This document shows positions 1 to 14,822 of a stretch of DNA of 64,000 nt, in pieces; the stretch's first letter is position 1; the number at the start of each line of letters is the position of its first letter. The notes beneath the pieces are model-generated. The model ran no database searches, had not been told where the DNA came from, and worked only from the letters and a program-made list of their open reading frames with translations. This DNA comes from Diphasiastrum complanatum (taxonomy: Eukaryota; Streptophyta; Lycopodiopsida; Lycopodiales; Lycopodiaceae): the NCBI GenBank assembly GCA_029204225.1, contig CM055097.1:29727785-29791784 (forward strand), written 5' to 3'. Both the position numbers and the translations under genes were made by a program.

Positions 1-2138
<2,138 letters not shown>

Positions 2139-2255
2139 CATTATGTTTGGCAACCCAAGGGAGTTGGCTCAATTGGTTAACGCTTGACATCCAAAGTTTC
2201 TTTGGTCTCAAGTTCGAGCCTTCCATTGGAAACCAAGAAGCATTATGTTTGGCAA
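2139..2255 (+). mobile_element. 87-bp tRNA-derived retroposon with 15-bp TSDs
   Basis: The 15-base sequence CATTATGTTTGGCAA occurs perfectly at 2,139-2,153 and 2,241-2,255, flanking an 87-base insert (2,154-2,240). The insert carries an A-box-like stretch (GGCTCAATTGG, from 2,166) and a B-box-like stretch (AGTTCGAGCC, 2,211-2,220). These are the two internal RNA polymerase III promoter blocks of a tRNA, in the right order and at about the right spacing. This is the signature of a tRNA-like RNA reverse-transcribed and inserted by LINE machinery. It is much shorter than typical plant SINEs, has no tRNA-unrelated body and no clear poly(A) tail. The T-stem pairs poorly, so it is not a working tRNA gene. 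Confidence 0.8.
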
Positions 2256-2368
2256 GGAGATCAGAAAGTAGAAGCGGCACAATCCTCTCTTTCTTGAGAA
2301 TGGCAAAAATGGTAGAGCGTTGTGTAAGAAAGTATTCATAAGGTGTTTCATGTTTTGCCATCTTATCT

Positions 2369-2480
2369 TTGTGCTTTCATGCATGCAACATTATGCTTTG
2401 TCTTATTCTTGCAAATATGGGACCCTCTATTCTTACCATTTGAATGCTATTTGTGCTTTCATGCATGCGACATTATGCTT
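2369..2480. repeat. Pair of 30-bp direct repeats
   Basis: Positions 2,369-2,398 and 2,451-2,480 are the same 30 bases with one difference. They are 82 bases apart and centred on CTTTCATGCATGC. Confidence 0.85.
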
Positions 2481-2499
2481 CTTCTTCATTCCTCCCGTT

Positions 2500-4477
2500 T
2501 GTAGCAAGGGCAAGGGATTGAGTTGAAGCTTGAGGATTTTGATCTATGTGCCTCTTCGTCATCTCTCTCGTACAGTGCATATCTTACACAAGTCATATTA
2601 CTAGATGCTTCTTTCAGTGTGAGGATTAAGCTCCAATAGCCAACATAAAAGCCAAACAAAGAGCCAATGTGCTTTCAAAAAGAAGAAAGAGAATAACAAA
2701 AGTGTTTCCTTATTAGTTTGAGCCCATACTACGCCCTATTGTACTCACCTCGTGAATCCACCAAACATTTCCCTATTCTAGATCCAGAATATATCCAGAA
2801 TTGCCACCAAAACCTAGGTGGAAGGAATTGGATAACATCGATCTGAGAAAAACTACCGCCCAACACAAGAGGCTCCTCACTGCAGCTTTATATCATCATT
2901 TGCAGCAAAGATCTGGTTCTCAAGCCAATCCATGTACCAAAAACTCTCTCACTAAGGGTTCATTCCAAAAAGTTGCCTAGTGTACAGAAAATTAATTTCT
3001 GGAACATGGTTAGCCAAAAAGTTTTCATTTTAAAAAAACAATCAGATATAATGTGTCCCATACGTTTACAGTTGAAGAATTATAAAGCACCTGTAACTCT
3101 TGATATTGGAACAAAGTCCATACATACTTTCCATAACACACTTGCAGGAGTATGAGGTAATAGCTCAAAAATCTTCATCCACAAACAGTATTACAACCCT
3201 CATGACGAATTATTTATTCACATAATTAAACAGACGTATCCAAATCAAAACCTCCACATCTTTTTACTCAATGTCAAACCACTCGATGTATATTGAAATT
3301 TTGTTCAAGTCATCTTTTGAAACAAAGAAAACCAACTAAGAGCACAGAACAACCCTATATTCTTTTGGCATGGACGAGTGTAAAATAGTCGGTCTTTTGT
3401 TTTGAAGTGTCTAAATGCTAGTGCTTCACAAATTAAGATGTCAATGGGCTAGCTAGATTATCAGAGCAGAAATGACAAAACTTAAAGCCTCATGGACCAC
3501 TATATTTGATTCCAATAATTCACCAAGTAAAACAAGGACATTAACGAGAGGTAGCTGAAAAGATGATGTTATTGCATAAGAGGTTATTCTACAACATCTA
3601 CAAACACTCAAATTCTAATTCAATGCCAACATGTGCACACAAGAATATGCAATTGACATTTATAGACTTTCACGAACCACTGCCATGAAAACGGAGCTCC
3701 AAGATAAAGATACCCAGGAAGATGTCATTGAACAGAGATAAAACCTCACATCAACAAGAAAGTATTTCATAAATCAGAAATCCATATTATACAGATAGAT
3801 GTTCGCCAAACATACTGGCTTAACTCTCAATTAATCTTGTGCCTCTATAGAATAGAACTTTGAAGATGTCTCCAAACATTTGATACTTTATTTGGATAAA
3901 GCATCCAAAAAAACACTCTTAGCAGGTAGGCAAAGAGAATAATATCTCAATATTGCTGCCTGCCAAGTCTGCTAGAAAATGCAACGTAGCATTTACAGAT
4001 AGTTGCCATCCTAGAAAAAGTGCAGCTGTTGATATCAACATGCTGTATACCTAGAATGGAACTGCTTGCCTGGCCGCAATCCCACACAAAAAAGCTTGCA
4101 TTCAGGGGATTGTCAAACTATGAAGCACATCAGGTTTGATTCACTAACATTAGCAGAAGGTTCTGGCTGGAAAATCCATGCACTTTGGATAAATCCATCT
4201 TCAGCAAAATAAAACTTCATAAGAATTCAGCCTGGAATGCATGAATAATGATGTAGCTGGGCAAACTGGGTGACAACTCGCGCACACAAGCAGAGCTGCA
4301 TAGACAGTCACAGAACTTCAAAGCTAGTTGTCCGTGCAATTCCGTCGTCTCGCAAAGTACAGGCACCATACGACCAACGACACTGGTCTCCCACCCGCTG
4401 AACAGTCATCTCATTTTGATGGTTGAAGCCTCTGCTATGAAGGGAATCTGGATACAAACTTCCTTCCGACGCCATGC
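2500..4477. other. Intergenic; right part is probable 3' UTR of TIC
   Basis: I see no coding similarity in this stretch. The right-hand end must contain the 3' untranslated region of the minus-strand TIC gene, whose stop codon is at 4,478-4,480. A minus-strand AATAAA-type signal exists near 3,889-3,894, but I cannot show that it is used. Confidence 0.5.
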
Positions 4478-7400
4478 TCACCCTACTTTTCCCGAATATG
4501 AGTCTGCAGCTTGCTGTTTTTCATCATGAACATGAAGGGCTCCAGCAGGATTTTGAGGTGGTTTGACTGCTGATGCAACTGGCGTTTGAAGAGCATTCAT
4601 CGGTTCCAAGCCAGAGCCTTCCATAGAGTCACAGCCACGTTTTAGTGAGATTTAGTATAACGACAAGTTTCGTAAGAAAACCTCGGACTAGATTTTGAGT
4701 TGGGTCTAGACACTTCTTTAAAAAGCATAGAAGTGAAAGAAAAAAGAAAGGTACAGAACTTTACAAGCAGAAAAATGAAAAGAATTGTAATTCATAAATT
4801 ATGAAGTTTGGACTGTTACCAGACGAATTCTTCTGGCCAGAAGATTTTGCAGTCCCGGGGGTTGAAGTTGCTTGCATGTATAGTCCAGCTACTGAGTGGA
4901 ATAGAGGGCTCATTGCTTGTGACTGGCCCAAGCTTGTGCCATTTGATGAGGCATATTGAGAGTGGATGGAAGTGGGGCCAGTGCTGATGTTTCTATGAGA
5001 GGCAGAGTTACCCTGAGTAGAACTTGTTGATGACTTTGACGTAGATCGCGGACTGCCTCTTGCTGTTGCAACTTGGTTCAAGGAAGAACCATCAGAAGCT
5101 ACTCTGGCATAATTTGTGCCATGTCCAGCAGCAGGTGCTCCCATCACTAGAGCTTGTGAACCACCATCCGAATTGGATACAGTTGGAGCTGGCAGAGACT
5201 GCAGATGTGAGACATTGGTTTGATGCGAATTTTGCGGCTGTTGTTGCAAAAGCAAATGATGAAATTCGTGTAAATGTAGGCTAGATGGTTGCTGTTGAGG
5301 CTGAGAAGATGAATCTGATTGTTGTTGCTGTACAGATGACTGCTGCTGCTGAGCGTGGGAATGCAACAACTGCTGCTGCTGTTGCTGCTGAATAGAAGGG
5401 TGGTGCCTCATTTGAAATTGCTGATGATGTTGCAAAGGACTTTTAGCTGTCTGTTGCTGCTGCATTTGATTTGAGGAAGATTGTTGCACCATCGCATAGG
5501 AGTGTTGTTGCTGTGCAGATACTGGAAAGGATGAAAAGTGCTGCAATGGCTGTGACAGCTGTTGGTGCTGCTGATGTGATGACTTTGAAGGCAAACTTTG
5601 AACAGTTTGGCTCGTGCCTATCTGTGCTGGCATAGCATTTGATCGCTTTCCAGAATGTCCTCCAGACGACTTTTGAGGTAGAGAACCTGAGCCTTTGCCA
5701 TTTGATGCAATCTTGCCAGTTGAAAGACCACTAGACTTAGAGGCACCCGGTGATTGATGTGATAAAATGGGTGGGGAGGAAGAAGGTGCTGATATGGAGG
5801 ACGGAATGCGTAACCCTGCACTTGGGCTCGTGAGAGCTGGCTGATTACGAAGCTGCTGCCCCTGGGTCTTGGTCATAGCTGCAGCAAGGAGAGCTTGAGG
5901 CCCTGCAGCAGTGGATCCTAAGGAAGCTCTTTGAGAAGGTTTCACTTGAGCATTTGCAAAGGCTTGTATTTGCCTTGCACTTTGTGAGTTTGGAATGGTT
6001 TGTCCTAGGTTAGAACCTTGCCCTTGTACCTTAGCTGATGAAACACCTGGACGATCAGAGTAGGTGGGAAATGACTGAGATGACATTGAAACAGCTGCAT
6101 TACCTGAGGCAGCTACTTTGGCTCTTAGCCCAGCATGCTTTGATTGATGGTTGACAGGCGAAGCTCCAATTGGAGCACCAACTGATGTAGGCGTATTTGG
6201 ACGGGATGACAAAGCTCCAGAAGCATGGCCCAATGGTGCAGAGATGCCTGATATCTGAGAGTGTGTTGAACCACCACCATTAGCGCTTTGTGAAGAGCCT
6301 TGGGGATTTGAAAGCGTGTCGACATCTGCTCTAGAAGGAACAGAAGCAGTCCTCTTCACCAATATTCGATCTTCCAAACTCTCTCGACCTGCGCTGGAAT
6401 CCCCAAAGTTATTACCATCTAAAAGCATGCGCACTTCTTCTGCTCTAGCAACTGCCCTTTGGGACTGCAAAGAGCGATGCTGCTGCTGAGTTTGTGGCAT
6501 AGAGTGTGAAGATGATTGGACATTAAGGTTATCCCTTGCCTGCGGCTGCTGGGTATAATTTCTAGCAAGATCCATCATATTCTGAAAGACTGCATGGCCT
6601 TGAGGAGCCATTACAGCAGCAACAGGAGCAAGTCCCAAAGGTCCTGCCCCAGCAGAGGTTTTGGAAAGAGAACCAGTGTCATAAATTTTAGAACCTTGCA
6701 CATCTGACGCTTTGCTATTCAATTGCAGGGTTGAACTGCCTCTTCCAATACTGCTCATTGCAAGAGCTTCCAATCCTTGAGTTGTAGCAGGAAGTCTATA
6801 AGGCATATTCCCATACATTTGAGAAGCCTGGGCTTCAATTTCCTTCAAGCTCATTTGCAGAGCTGAACCAGCTCCATGTTGCCGTGCAACAGCTGTCTGT
6901 TGATGCTGTTTTGGAGACTGCACAGATTGCTGCTGAATCTGAGAGCGTACCGAAGCTTTGTGTTGAGGTGTTTTTGCAACCTGTTTCCCGCTTACTGGAG
7001 TCATAAAGTCGTAGTCTTGGACATGTCCTGGCAAGACCTGAAATGATGTTCCCAAAAGAGAGTTCGGGAAAGCGGTTTGGTTTGAGGTCAAATTGTTCGA
7101 TTGCTGCCCATGTGAATTTCTGTGTAGGGAAAAACTTCTTCTTGCTGACCCATCATCAGATTCCAGGTTGCCGTCCTTTTCCAACCCCTGATGCAACCCT
7201 TGTGATGACTTGGTCGGTGATTGTGGCTGTGGTGGTTGTTGCTGCTGCTGACTGCTCCCCGTAGTTAAGAAGCTTCCAACACCCTGTGCTTGTGACTGTT
7301 TTTGAGTAAGACCTGCTACTACATCTGGGAGAGATTGGCCCTGCTGAGGTGGAGGATGCACCAAATGCATACTATAGTAAGGGTTATTGAAATACTGAGG

Positions 7401-10400
7401 TGCCTGCATAACACACCAAAATTAGAGAAAAGGAAAGCCAAAAAGACAGATCATAGGCTGTGATCCATTGGTGTTAAATGATAAACATTCTAACCTGCTG
7501 TCCAAGATATGGACCGCCACCAAAAGCAAGAGGTGTAAAGTGAGGTGGAGGAAACGAGAATGAGAGGTTATTCTGTTGAATGACTGCATCACGATTTATT
7601 GCATTCAAATAGTTGCCACTAGCCATCACGTTCGCGCTGCTCCCTGTCCCATTTGCTGCTCCTGTTACCCCATTCCCTGTGCCTGTTGTAGCAACATTGG
7701 GAGGGAACAAAATGGGGAGGCCAGCCTGCACTCGAGGAGGAGAGAAAGTTCAACGCAAGAGTCTATATGTAGATAACTGATCTACTCACCATGAAACCCA
7801 AAAAACATTTATCAAATACGTAACGGACTGCCTGGAGTAGACATATTGGCAACAGACACTATACAAGCATCAGAAAACTATATAGATAACTGATCTACTC
7901 ACCATTAAACCCAAAAATATTTATCAAATACGTAACGGACTGTCTGGATTAAACATATTAGCAACAGCCACTATACAAGCACCAGAAAACCATCATAACC
8001 TCCACTAACTAGCACTCTTTGAGCAACAAACCTGAGGACTTGTTGAAGGCAGCTGCGCTGAAAATAGCTGCTGTGCTGTAATTTGCCTTTTAGAAACAGA
8101 ATCAGCAAGTGATGGGGGTTGCCTTTCCTTTTCACCAGGCTCAAGTGAGGAAGGTAAAGCAGTAGCCTCAGGCACTTGATCACTTGCTGCTCTCACCGAA
8201 AACCCGGCTGAAGCTACTGCGTTCCCTGAAGATGCCCCAGGCACACTGGATCCTGGAAACATCTCTGCGTTGTGACTGAGGATAGCCTCAAATGGTGGAA
8301 ATGCTGGATTGAATGCATGTGAGCTGGCTCTATGGGAATTTGATGAGCTCCCAAAAGGATTTGTGTAGAAAGATTGGCGAGCCATACACTGCTGCATCGC
8401 AATTAGATGAGCAATGTACACATGAGTAGAACAGCGTTTCCTTGATTGTGGAGGCTTCATAAGGTAAGGTGGTAACTGCAGACAATGAAGCCACTCATCA
8501 CTGATTTGAAATGCTCATTAGGACTATAGAGCAGCAGTGACAGGTGCATCCAACCATATGTTGTTCATCCTATGACCTAAAAGAATGAGAAAGTGATTAA
8601 TACCTGTACAGTCTTCTCATCTGACATCGAAGCACCGGCCAAGGCAGATACACCTGGCCAAGCTCCCACGGCTGCTGCTGCCATTGCTGCTGCAGCCGAT
8701 CCATAGTATCTGACCAAAAAAGCAGGAAATATGTCAGCGTTGACTAAATTTTCGATGACCATGATTGCAAAAGAAGATCAAACAAAACTGCTAATGCATT
8801 TCTTTAGTTTGCATTCTCTTACTATACACGTGACATATCATATGTGATTCTTACTGTAAGTCCAGCCAAGATAGTAATTTTGCAAGGATACATACCCCAG
8901 AGGTGATAGACTTTGCGTCCACCCAGCCAAACTATGCGTCGAAGGTACAGTTGCAGCATCGCTTGGAGTACTGAGTGTTAGTTTGTTTGCACTTTCAGAT
9001 GCCAAAGACAATGATGAAGGCATTTCTGAAACAGCTACCAGACAAATGGTGACAAAACATCAGCACAGCCAACAAACAGAGAAGCCTTAAAAAAGGATTC
9101 ACAAATCTCAGACCATCTGTGCTACAATAATTGATTGAAAAGATCTGTTTGAATCCTCTACAACATGAGAGAGAGAGAGAGAGATGCTAAGTAATCTCGA
9201 ACCTACAAATAGCGTAGTATGTCCCTACCCGGTTTGTCTGCTGTCTTCTCTGTGTTTGCCAACTCCCATGGTAGTTTAGGAGCACTTTCCAATTTAAATT
9301 GGCGAGATTGGTTGTTCATCTTTTCCTCATTGTTAGATGCTTCTTCAGCTTCTTGCTTTTTAGGCAAAGAACCAGAAAAAGTTCCGTCATCAAGAGTCAG
9401 CTTTTGCTCCTGCACCTCTCTTGCTTTCTCTTTCGACTTTTCCATATTATTCTCCTTTAATCTCTGTTGCTCCTTCTCAAGCCATGGTATTCTGACAGGT
9501 ACAGCCATATCAACCTGGAACGACAGCACCAAAGCTGGAGTTATCGGGCGGCAAAAGACAGCATACATTATTCATAACAAAGGTCTTAAGAGACAAGGAT
9601 CAGAATTCTCTCCGTGAACTCAAATCGGAAGAGAAAGCTAACCACGTAGAACTCACATTTCCATTTTCTTGTGCTTCAGAAATTTCCGGGGCTGAAACAA
9701 CTGGTATTTGCTCCTTTGTGACAGCTGATAGTGCCTTTGGAGATTTCTACAAATTGCAGGACGAATACTTATCAATAATTGCCCAAGTTGTTGCTCAAAT
9801 ACCCAAAAAAAGAGACCAGCATTTGTTACTGCAACCTGTAGCTGATGACGATGGTTCAAAGTAGCAGTAATTCATAGACTGAAAGTTCTCATGAACACAA
9901 AGAACAGAGAGGAAGTTTACCATCAAGTTGATCTCAACATTGACAGGGGGGTTCGAGTCACTTGAAGGTAGCGATTTTGGTTCCCTGCAAAAAGATAACA
10001 AAAAAGTAACGTTACTCGGAGGGTTGGGCGCTGAACAATTGTACCTCAGAGTTATTAAAGACCTAATTATGAAAAGACCAATTGGCAGTAACACAGGTAC
10101 CTCATTTCAGCAGACACGTTTATGGACTCGTCCAAGACGCAAGGGCTGTTTTCAATGGTTTCCACCTCTCCAGCTGGAAGAAGAGCAACTGAGGAATTTT
10201 CAAGGACAGCATTTTCCTTGGAGGAATCCAAAGGTTGTGCCTTCTGATTAGCCTTGGGAGATGATGTTTCCAATTTGGTTGCAATGTCCTCAGCCACAAT
10301 TGGCTTTGCAGCCACATGCTGGTGTTCATCAGATGACCCCTCATTATCTCTTGAAGAATGACCAGTATCGGTAACAAGAGGGGTTTCAGTCACAAGGGGC

Positions 10401-12440
10401 AACAAATTAACGCTGCTTGTTTTGGTTTCTGAAACCACAGCAGTTTCTGCCCCCGACACATTATGATCAGGCTCTCTTGGAGCTGGAAGTGATCCACCAT
10501 TGGCTGCTTGCGTTGTACGAGCATTTGCGAAAGACCTTATTTGGGGAGTATAGCCTGCATCTTCCTGTCGAGGTCGAACTCGCGGGCGTTTCCTTTTGGG
10601 TGCTGTGACTGCAAGCAGAAGGTGATAGTTAGCAACTCTTCCAATGCAATCTTCTACTAGAAAACGAATGTCACTGAATTAAGAATAATACCTTCTCCAG
10701 AAGGTAAAGCTGGTTGTGGTGGACAAACAACTGGAGGACTAGACTGCACGACTGGAGCAGAAGGTTGCAGAGGAGAGGAGGCATTGATGACAGGTTCACT
10801 TTTGACAATTTCCACAAGAGCAGAAGTTGTTACGACCGATCCAGGCAAGGAAATTGCCGTCCCAGAAGAGTGTTCAATCTTAGTGCGGTTGGGTTTTATC
10901 TCCGCACTAGATTCAGGAGCAGGCGGGTGTGCTTGATTTACCATCATCCTTGCGAAATCAGATAGTGCTTCTGCCACTTCAACTTCATTCTCTGAAAGCG
11001 AATTCGCTGTCTGCATGGACATAGAACAAAATCAAATCGGTAATCACATCAGTTCAGCTTTAAATGCAGATCCATACGGAGGTCATCGCTGGGGCATCAA
11101 TTTGATGATAGCAACACTAAGTGGCTGGCTGCTTCGTGAAAATGCAAACTCTGAGCTCACCTTAGGCATCTTCGAAGTTCGTGACTTTGAACCGCTTGGC
11201 TTCTGTAAGATCCAATAGGCAGCACACATTTCAAGAGGCTACTTACTCTAAGCCAAAAAAATTTCATCCTAGAAAAATTATCTGGAAGAAGCTGAAAATC
11301 GTACCGTCCGCTTTGTGGCAATATTGGAGGAAGAGGAAAGCACATTGGAAGGTGAAGCTTGGCGAGGGGATGCTGGAGCTGGAGAAGGATTAGAAGCCCC
11401 AACTTCTACATTCTGTGTTGGAAGCTCCGGGGTTCTCTTCACCATCGCTGCCACAGCATCCAAAACTAGTAAGCTATCAAACAAACAGCACCTTTCACCC
11501 ATCCAGGAAGAAGCAAACCTCCTAGAAAGCATTCATTATCACGCTACTGCAGAAACTTTCCACAGGTGATTGTCTTCTGGCCAGTTGAGGGAAAAAAAAC
11601 AGAACAAAGACCAACCGCTTCTGGCCTTTCTTGGAACTGCTAGCAGGTCCACTGCAATGCTTTCCACATCAAGCTGCTGCATGAAGAAGGCCACAGTTAG
11701 ATCTTCAGAGAAATAGACGTCTGCTGCACGAAGGAAGCCACAGTTAGATCCTCATCCAAAAAGATGCCGCAAAGCTATTAAAGGAGTCAGTTTTGATGGT
11801 AGCCTTTACCCTGGTCTGAAGCTTGGGCTTTCCAGGCCATCTGGGAATGGCTGGAGGGGGTGGATCGTCATCATCCTCAGATAATCCAATGTCTGTGTCA
11901 TCCGTGGCATCGTCGCCTTCATCCATGTGACTGTTGCGCGCCTGGATCTGCAACTCCTGGCGCTTCCTCTTAGTGCGTGAGTGGGAAACACCGGTTGCAG
12001 AGATCACTCTCTTCACCGAATACAGGCTACTGGTCTCTTTTTTCAGCCTTTCTCGTAATCTTGAGCTGTGGACCTCATCCATGGGGTCATCCTCCTCGCC
12101 TCCTGCACATCCATTCACCAGAATCAACCATCTGCTTATGGCACAAGCTCAAATGAGGACATAAAAGACAAAACAGAATGAAAATCAGGTGTACTTCTAA
12201 TCCACAGAAAAGAGATAAATTTGTTAAGGCGATATTTTACTTCGCGATCCAGATTGCCACAATTGAGAAAATTGAAACAGAGGTTATGCTCAAGATCTGC
12301 GATCTGGTCTACAGAAACTGCTTTGATGCAATCAGACCTGTTAAGTCCTTGAAGCCTCCGCTGGTACGTGCACGGCGAGGGGCAGAAACAGGGCCATTTC
12401 CTCCTGCTCCTCCTCGCCTGCCTTCACGAACTCTTTCCAT
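4478..12440 (-). CDS. TIC: TIME FOR COFFEE (TIC) homologue, 15 coding exons
   Basis: TIC is a nuclear, plant-specific regulator of circadian-clock amplitude and metabolic signalling (family knowledge). Coding exons in order: 12440-12338, 12102-11810, 11673-11616, 11465-11305, 11010-10692, 10608-10101, 9984-9921, 9746-9657, 9514-9229, 9025-8896, 8709-8604, 8475-8032, 7725-7495, 7403-4820, 4617-4478. All joins use GT/AG, all phases agree, and the sum is 5,517 bases (1,838 residues plus stop). Family marks: RLRERLKK near the N-terminus, an acidic run then IPRWPGKPK (exon 2), VPRKARS (exon 3), basic PKRKRPR near residue 315 (probable nuclear signal), VRIPWLEKEQQRL (exon 9) and KPPQSRKRCSTHVYIAH (exon 12). 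Exon 14 (about 860 residues) is Ser/Gln-rich with several polyQ runs encoded at 5,220-5,600. The ATG at 12,440 is the first in frame. The last exon is short and least certain. The frame shows no disabling lesion. Confidence 0.88.
11674..11752 (-). repeat. Tandem duplication of the intron 2 splice acceptor
   Basis: Positions 11,674-11,705 and 11,721-11,752 match at 28 of 32 bases, offset by 47. On the minus strand each copy ends in the same CAGCAG acceptor. The copy nearer exon 3 gives the coherent reading frame. The upstream copy would include 47 extra bases carrying an in-frame stop. Both copies also offer the tandem NAGNAG choice, which would add one Gln. Confidence 0.8.
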
Positions 12441-13520
12441 GAGGATCTAGAATATCATGGTAAATACAGCTACCCAGAAAGCATACAAAAACGTCGACAT
12501 TTTCTCATCAGAAAAAAGTGGGAAATCTTCAGAAATAACAAAAAACCATGGAAACGCATCTATCGATGACTCAAGAAAGATAAAGACTTCTGCAGATGAT
12601 TTGTAATTGGACGATTGATTTCTAGCGCAACGAAAAAAGGAAGGCAAATCTAGCAAAACAGGCCATAATGCTACGGTAAGAGATCGAAACTGGTGTTCTC
12701 AACACAAGGTTAGCAATAAAGTTGACCAAGACAGATTCCTCTTATAAACCAAAGCCGTTGCAAAGGCTTATATGAGAGCTTTAAAGAAGATGCCAGGGCT
12801 TCCAAAAAAGCTCCGTAGATCCGAAAAGCATAAGCAAACCTCTCAACATTCCAGGTAATGCACAGGCATAGAATATAGCGACTGAACCGTAAGCAGAAAA
12901 CAAGAACTTTCAGCCCCAAAAACTAAAGGAAGAAAAGAAGCAAGCCGAAGAAATCAGATGCATCAAATTCTAAGAAGAATTCCAACAAGCGAATAGAGAT
13001 GTTCTGGAGTCAATCCAGCCATGCGCTCTTGCTACAAGGATGGAAACATGAAAACGCTGACAAAGAATGTTCAGCACCCAAATCTGCTACACCTTGAAGC
13101 TTCCTTTCGGAAGAACGCAAGCCTCCAAGCCAAAAAGCCAAACAAAAGCAGGAAACCACGCACTCTAGCAAAGCCTACAAACTAAAATCCTCTCTCTTCT
13201 CATAGCATACCACATCCGCCCTTCCCTCACTCTCTCAATTCTCTCCTCATCCATCTCCGCCCGCCGCTCGAGCGTCTTCGTCTCTTCTCTCCCTCGCCCT
13301 CTCGCCCTCTCCTGTCTCCCCCTCTCTCTCTCTCTCTCTCTCTCTTCTTTCTGCTTTCGCTCTCACTGATCAGGGTATGTTTTTGCTTCGGTAAGCCAGG
13401 CCCGGTACCCGAGGCAGGGGGCAGTCCAGGGTTGGTAGCCTGGGGCAGCTTGGCAGGCCAAGGCTCGGTAGACCCATTGGGCCCAGGACACATTTTGACC
13501 TGAATCCAGATAAAATTCAA
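12441..13520 (-). promoter_or_regulatory. Probable TIC 5' leader and promoter region
   Basis: This is the sequence upstream of the TIC start codon. A TTCTAG acceptor lies a few bases before the ATG on the minus strand, suggesting an intron within the 5' UTR. A pyrimidine/purine-biased tract with (CT)n at 13,322-13,344 (GA on the coding strand) is typical of plant 5' leaders and core promoters. I cannot place the transcription start. At 13,390-13,500 there is a GC-rich patch unlike its surroundings; its origin is unclear. Confidence 0.5.
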
Positions 13521-14822
13521 TAATCAAAAATTAAAACTTAATTCTCCGGCCATCACTAACTAATTTAGTTTAATTTTTAATTAAACATTTTTTAATCCGA
13601 TAATAGAGCGGCCGTGGCTTTACAAAGACGCCTTTTCTTATTACCTTTTCTCGTGATGCGTTTTCTTCAAACTTCAGGCTTCAATTTTCAAACTTCACAC
13701 GTCAGATTCTCAGGGTCCATTCGCCACTTACCAACCATTCTGAAGGCCCACCTCGGCTGACGTGTCTCTTGGTTATTGGCTGCAACCCTTTATTTCAAAT
13801 CCTAAGCCGACAGGTGAGTGGAAGGTTACAGCCCAAGTTGCAATGTCCTTCAATTTTAAACTCATGAAAAATTCAAATTTCACACGCACCCCACAACAAT
13901 AATTCACAATGTCTTTTTGCAAGTGCATTGGCATGTAATGTATTTAGAAATGATTTTTGTAGTAGTCATCTTGTACATGTGGAAAGGGTCATTTGATCAA
14001 TTTTCATGATCCCATAAAGTTGAGAAAATATCATGAAAGACAAACCCTCCAAAGAAACACACACTAAAAAAAATAAACAAATTTAATGGAATCACCCAAG
14101 AAGATGAATAGTAGAAATAGCATTCCCCTTACACACTTTACACAAATGTTGATTGAAATTTATACTTCAAAAGGACATGTGTTGTAAATGAATCATTTTA
14201 CGTAATCTAATGAATCTCTTAGAATAAATATCAGCTTCTGAAAGTCTTTAGTAACATGTAAATTATAGCTTTTTGTATTAACCAAGAAAGCGATTCTAGT
14301 AGTAGAAGAGACTTGGCCTCCGTATAACGGATTTCCACCTTAGTTCAAAACATTTGAGGCGAACTTTTTTATACTTTATATTTCGATTGAACCGCATAAA
14401 AGTATTACCATGTTTGGAGAGCATAGGTTCCAAGATGTCCCATTTTCACATCTATTTGGACTCAAGCCTAGATTGTAGTGGAAACAATAATACCTCTTAT
14501 CAACCTCAACTATTGTAGAAGTTTTTGCAAAAACTAAACACAGTGTTATACTATAAACAACTTGTAGAAAACATCTCAATAGTGGGCCTCAAGAACTCTG
14601 AGTCGAATTGGTTAGAACCTACTTGATATAGATGTGGTCTACATAAGTTCTAACAATTTCCATGATGGTGTCAAAAATAGTTTGTTGAATGCAAGGAGCC
14701 GAGAAGCAAAGATACACCACTTAAGAAGAACTTTAGAAAAACCAGAATGTTAATGGCCATTGGGAAAGAATAATTAAGCTAAAAAGCTTAGTAAAACACA
14801 AAATCTTAAAATATTACTCAAA
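13521..14822. other. Intergenic, AT-rich, no gene seen
   Basis: I see no coding similarity, LTR boundary or structured repeat. Part of it may belong to the TIC promoter. Confidence 0.5.

Noticed and set aside
2154-2240. A functional tRNA gene
   Set aside because: The T-stem pairs in only about 3 of 5 positions, I see no proper acceptor stem, and target duplications show that it is an insertion.
5060-6707. Plus-strand and alternative-frame ORFs over TIC exon 14
   Set aside because: Shadows of a long low-complexity Gln/Ser coding exon on the minus strand.
9219-9617. A 132-codon plus-strand ORF
   Set aside because: It is antisense to TIC exon 9, whose frame fits the splice phases and the family.
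13227-13520. A 97-codon minus-strand ORF upstream of TIC
   Set aside because: It covers the CT-rich leader tract and a GC-rich patch; the Arg/Glu-rich part is low complexity.
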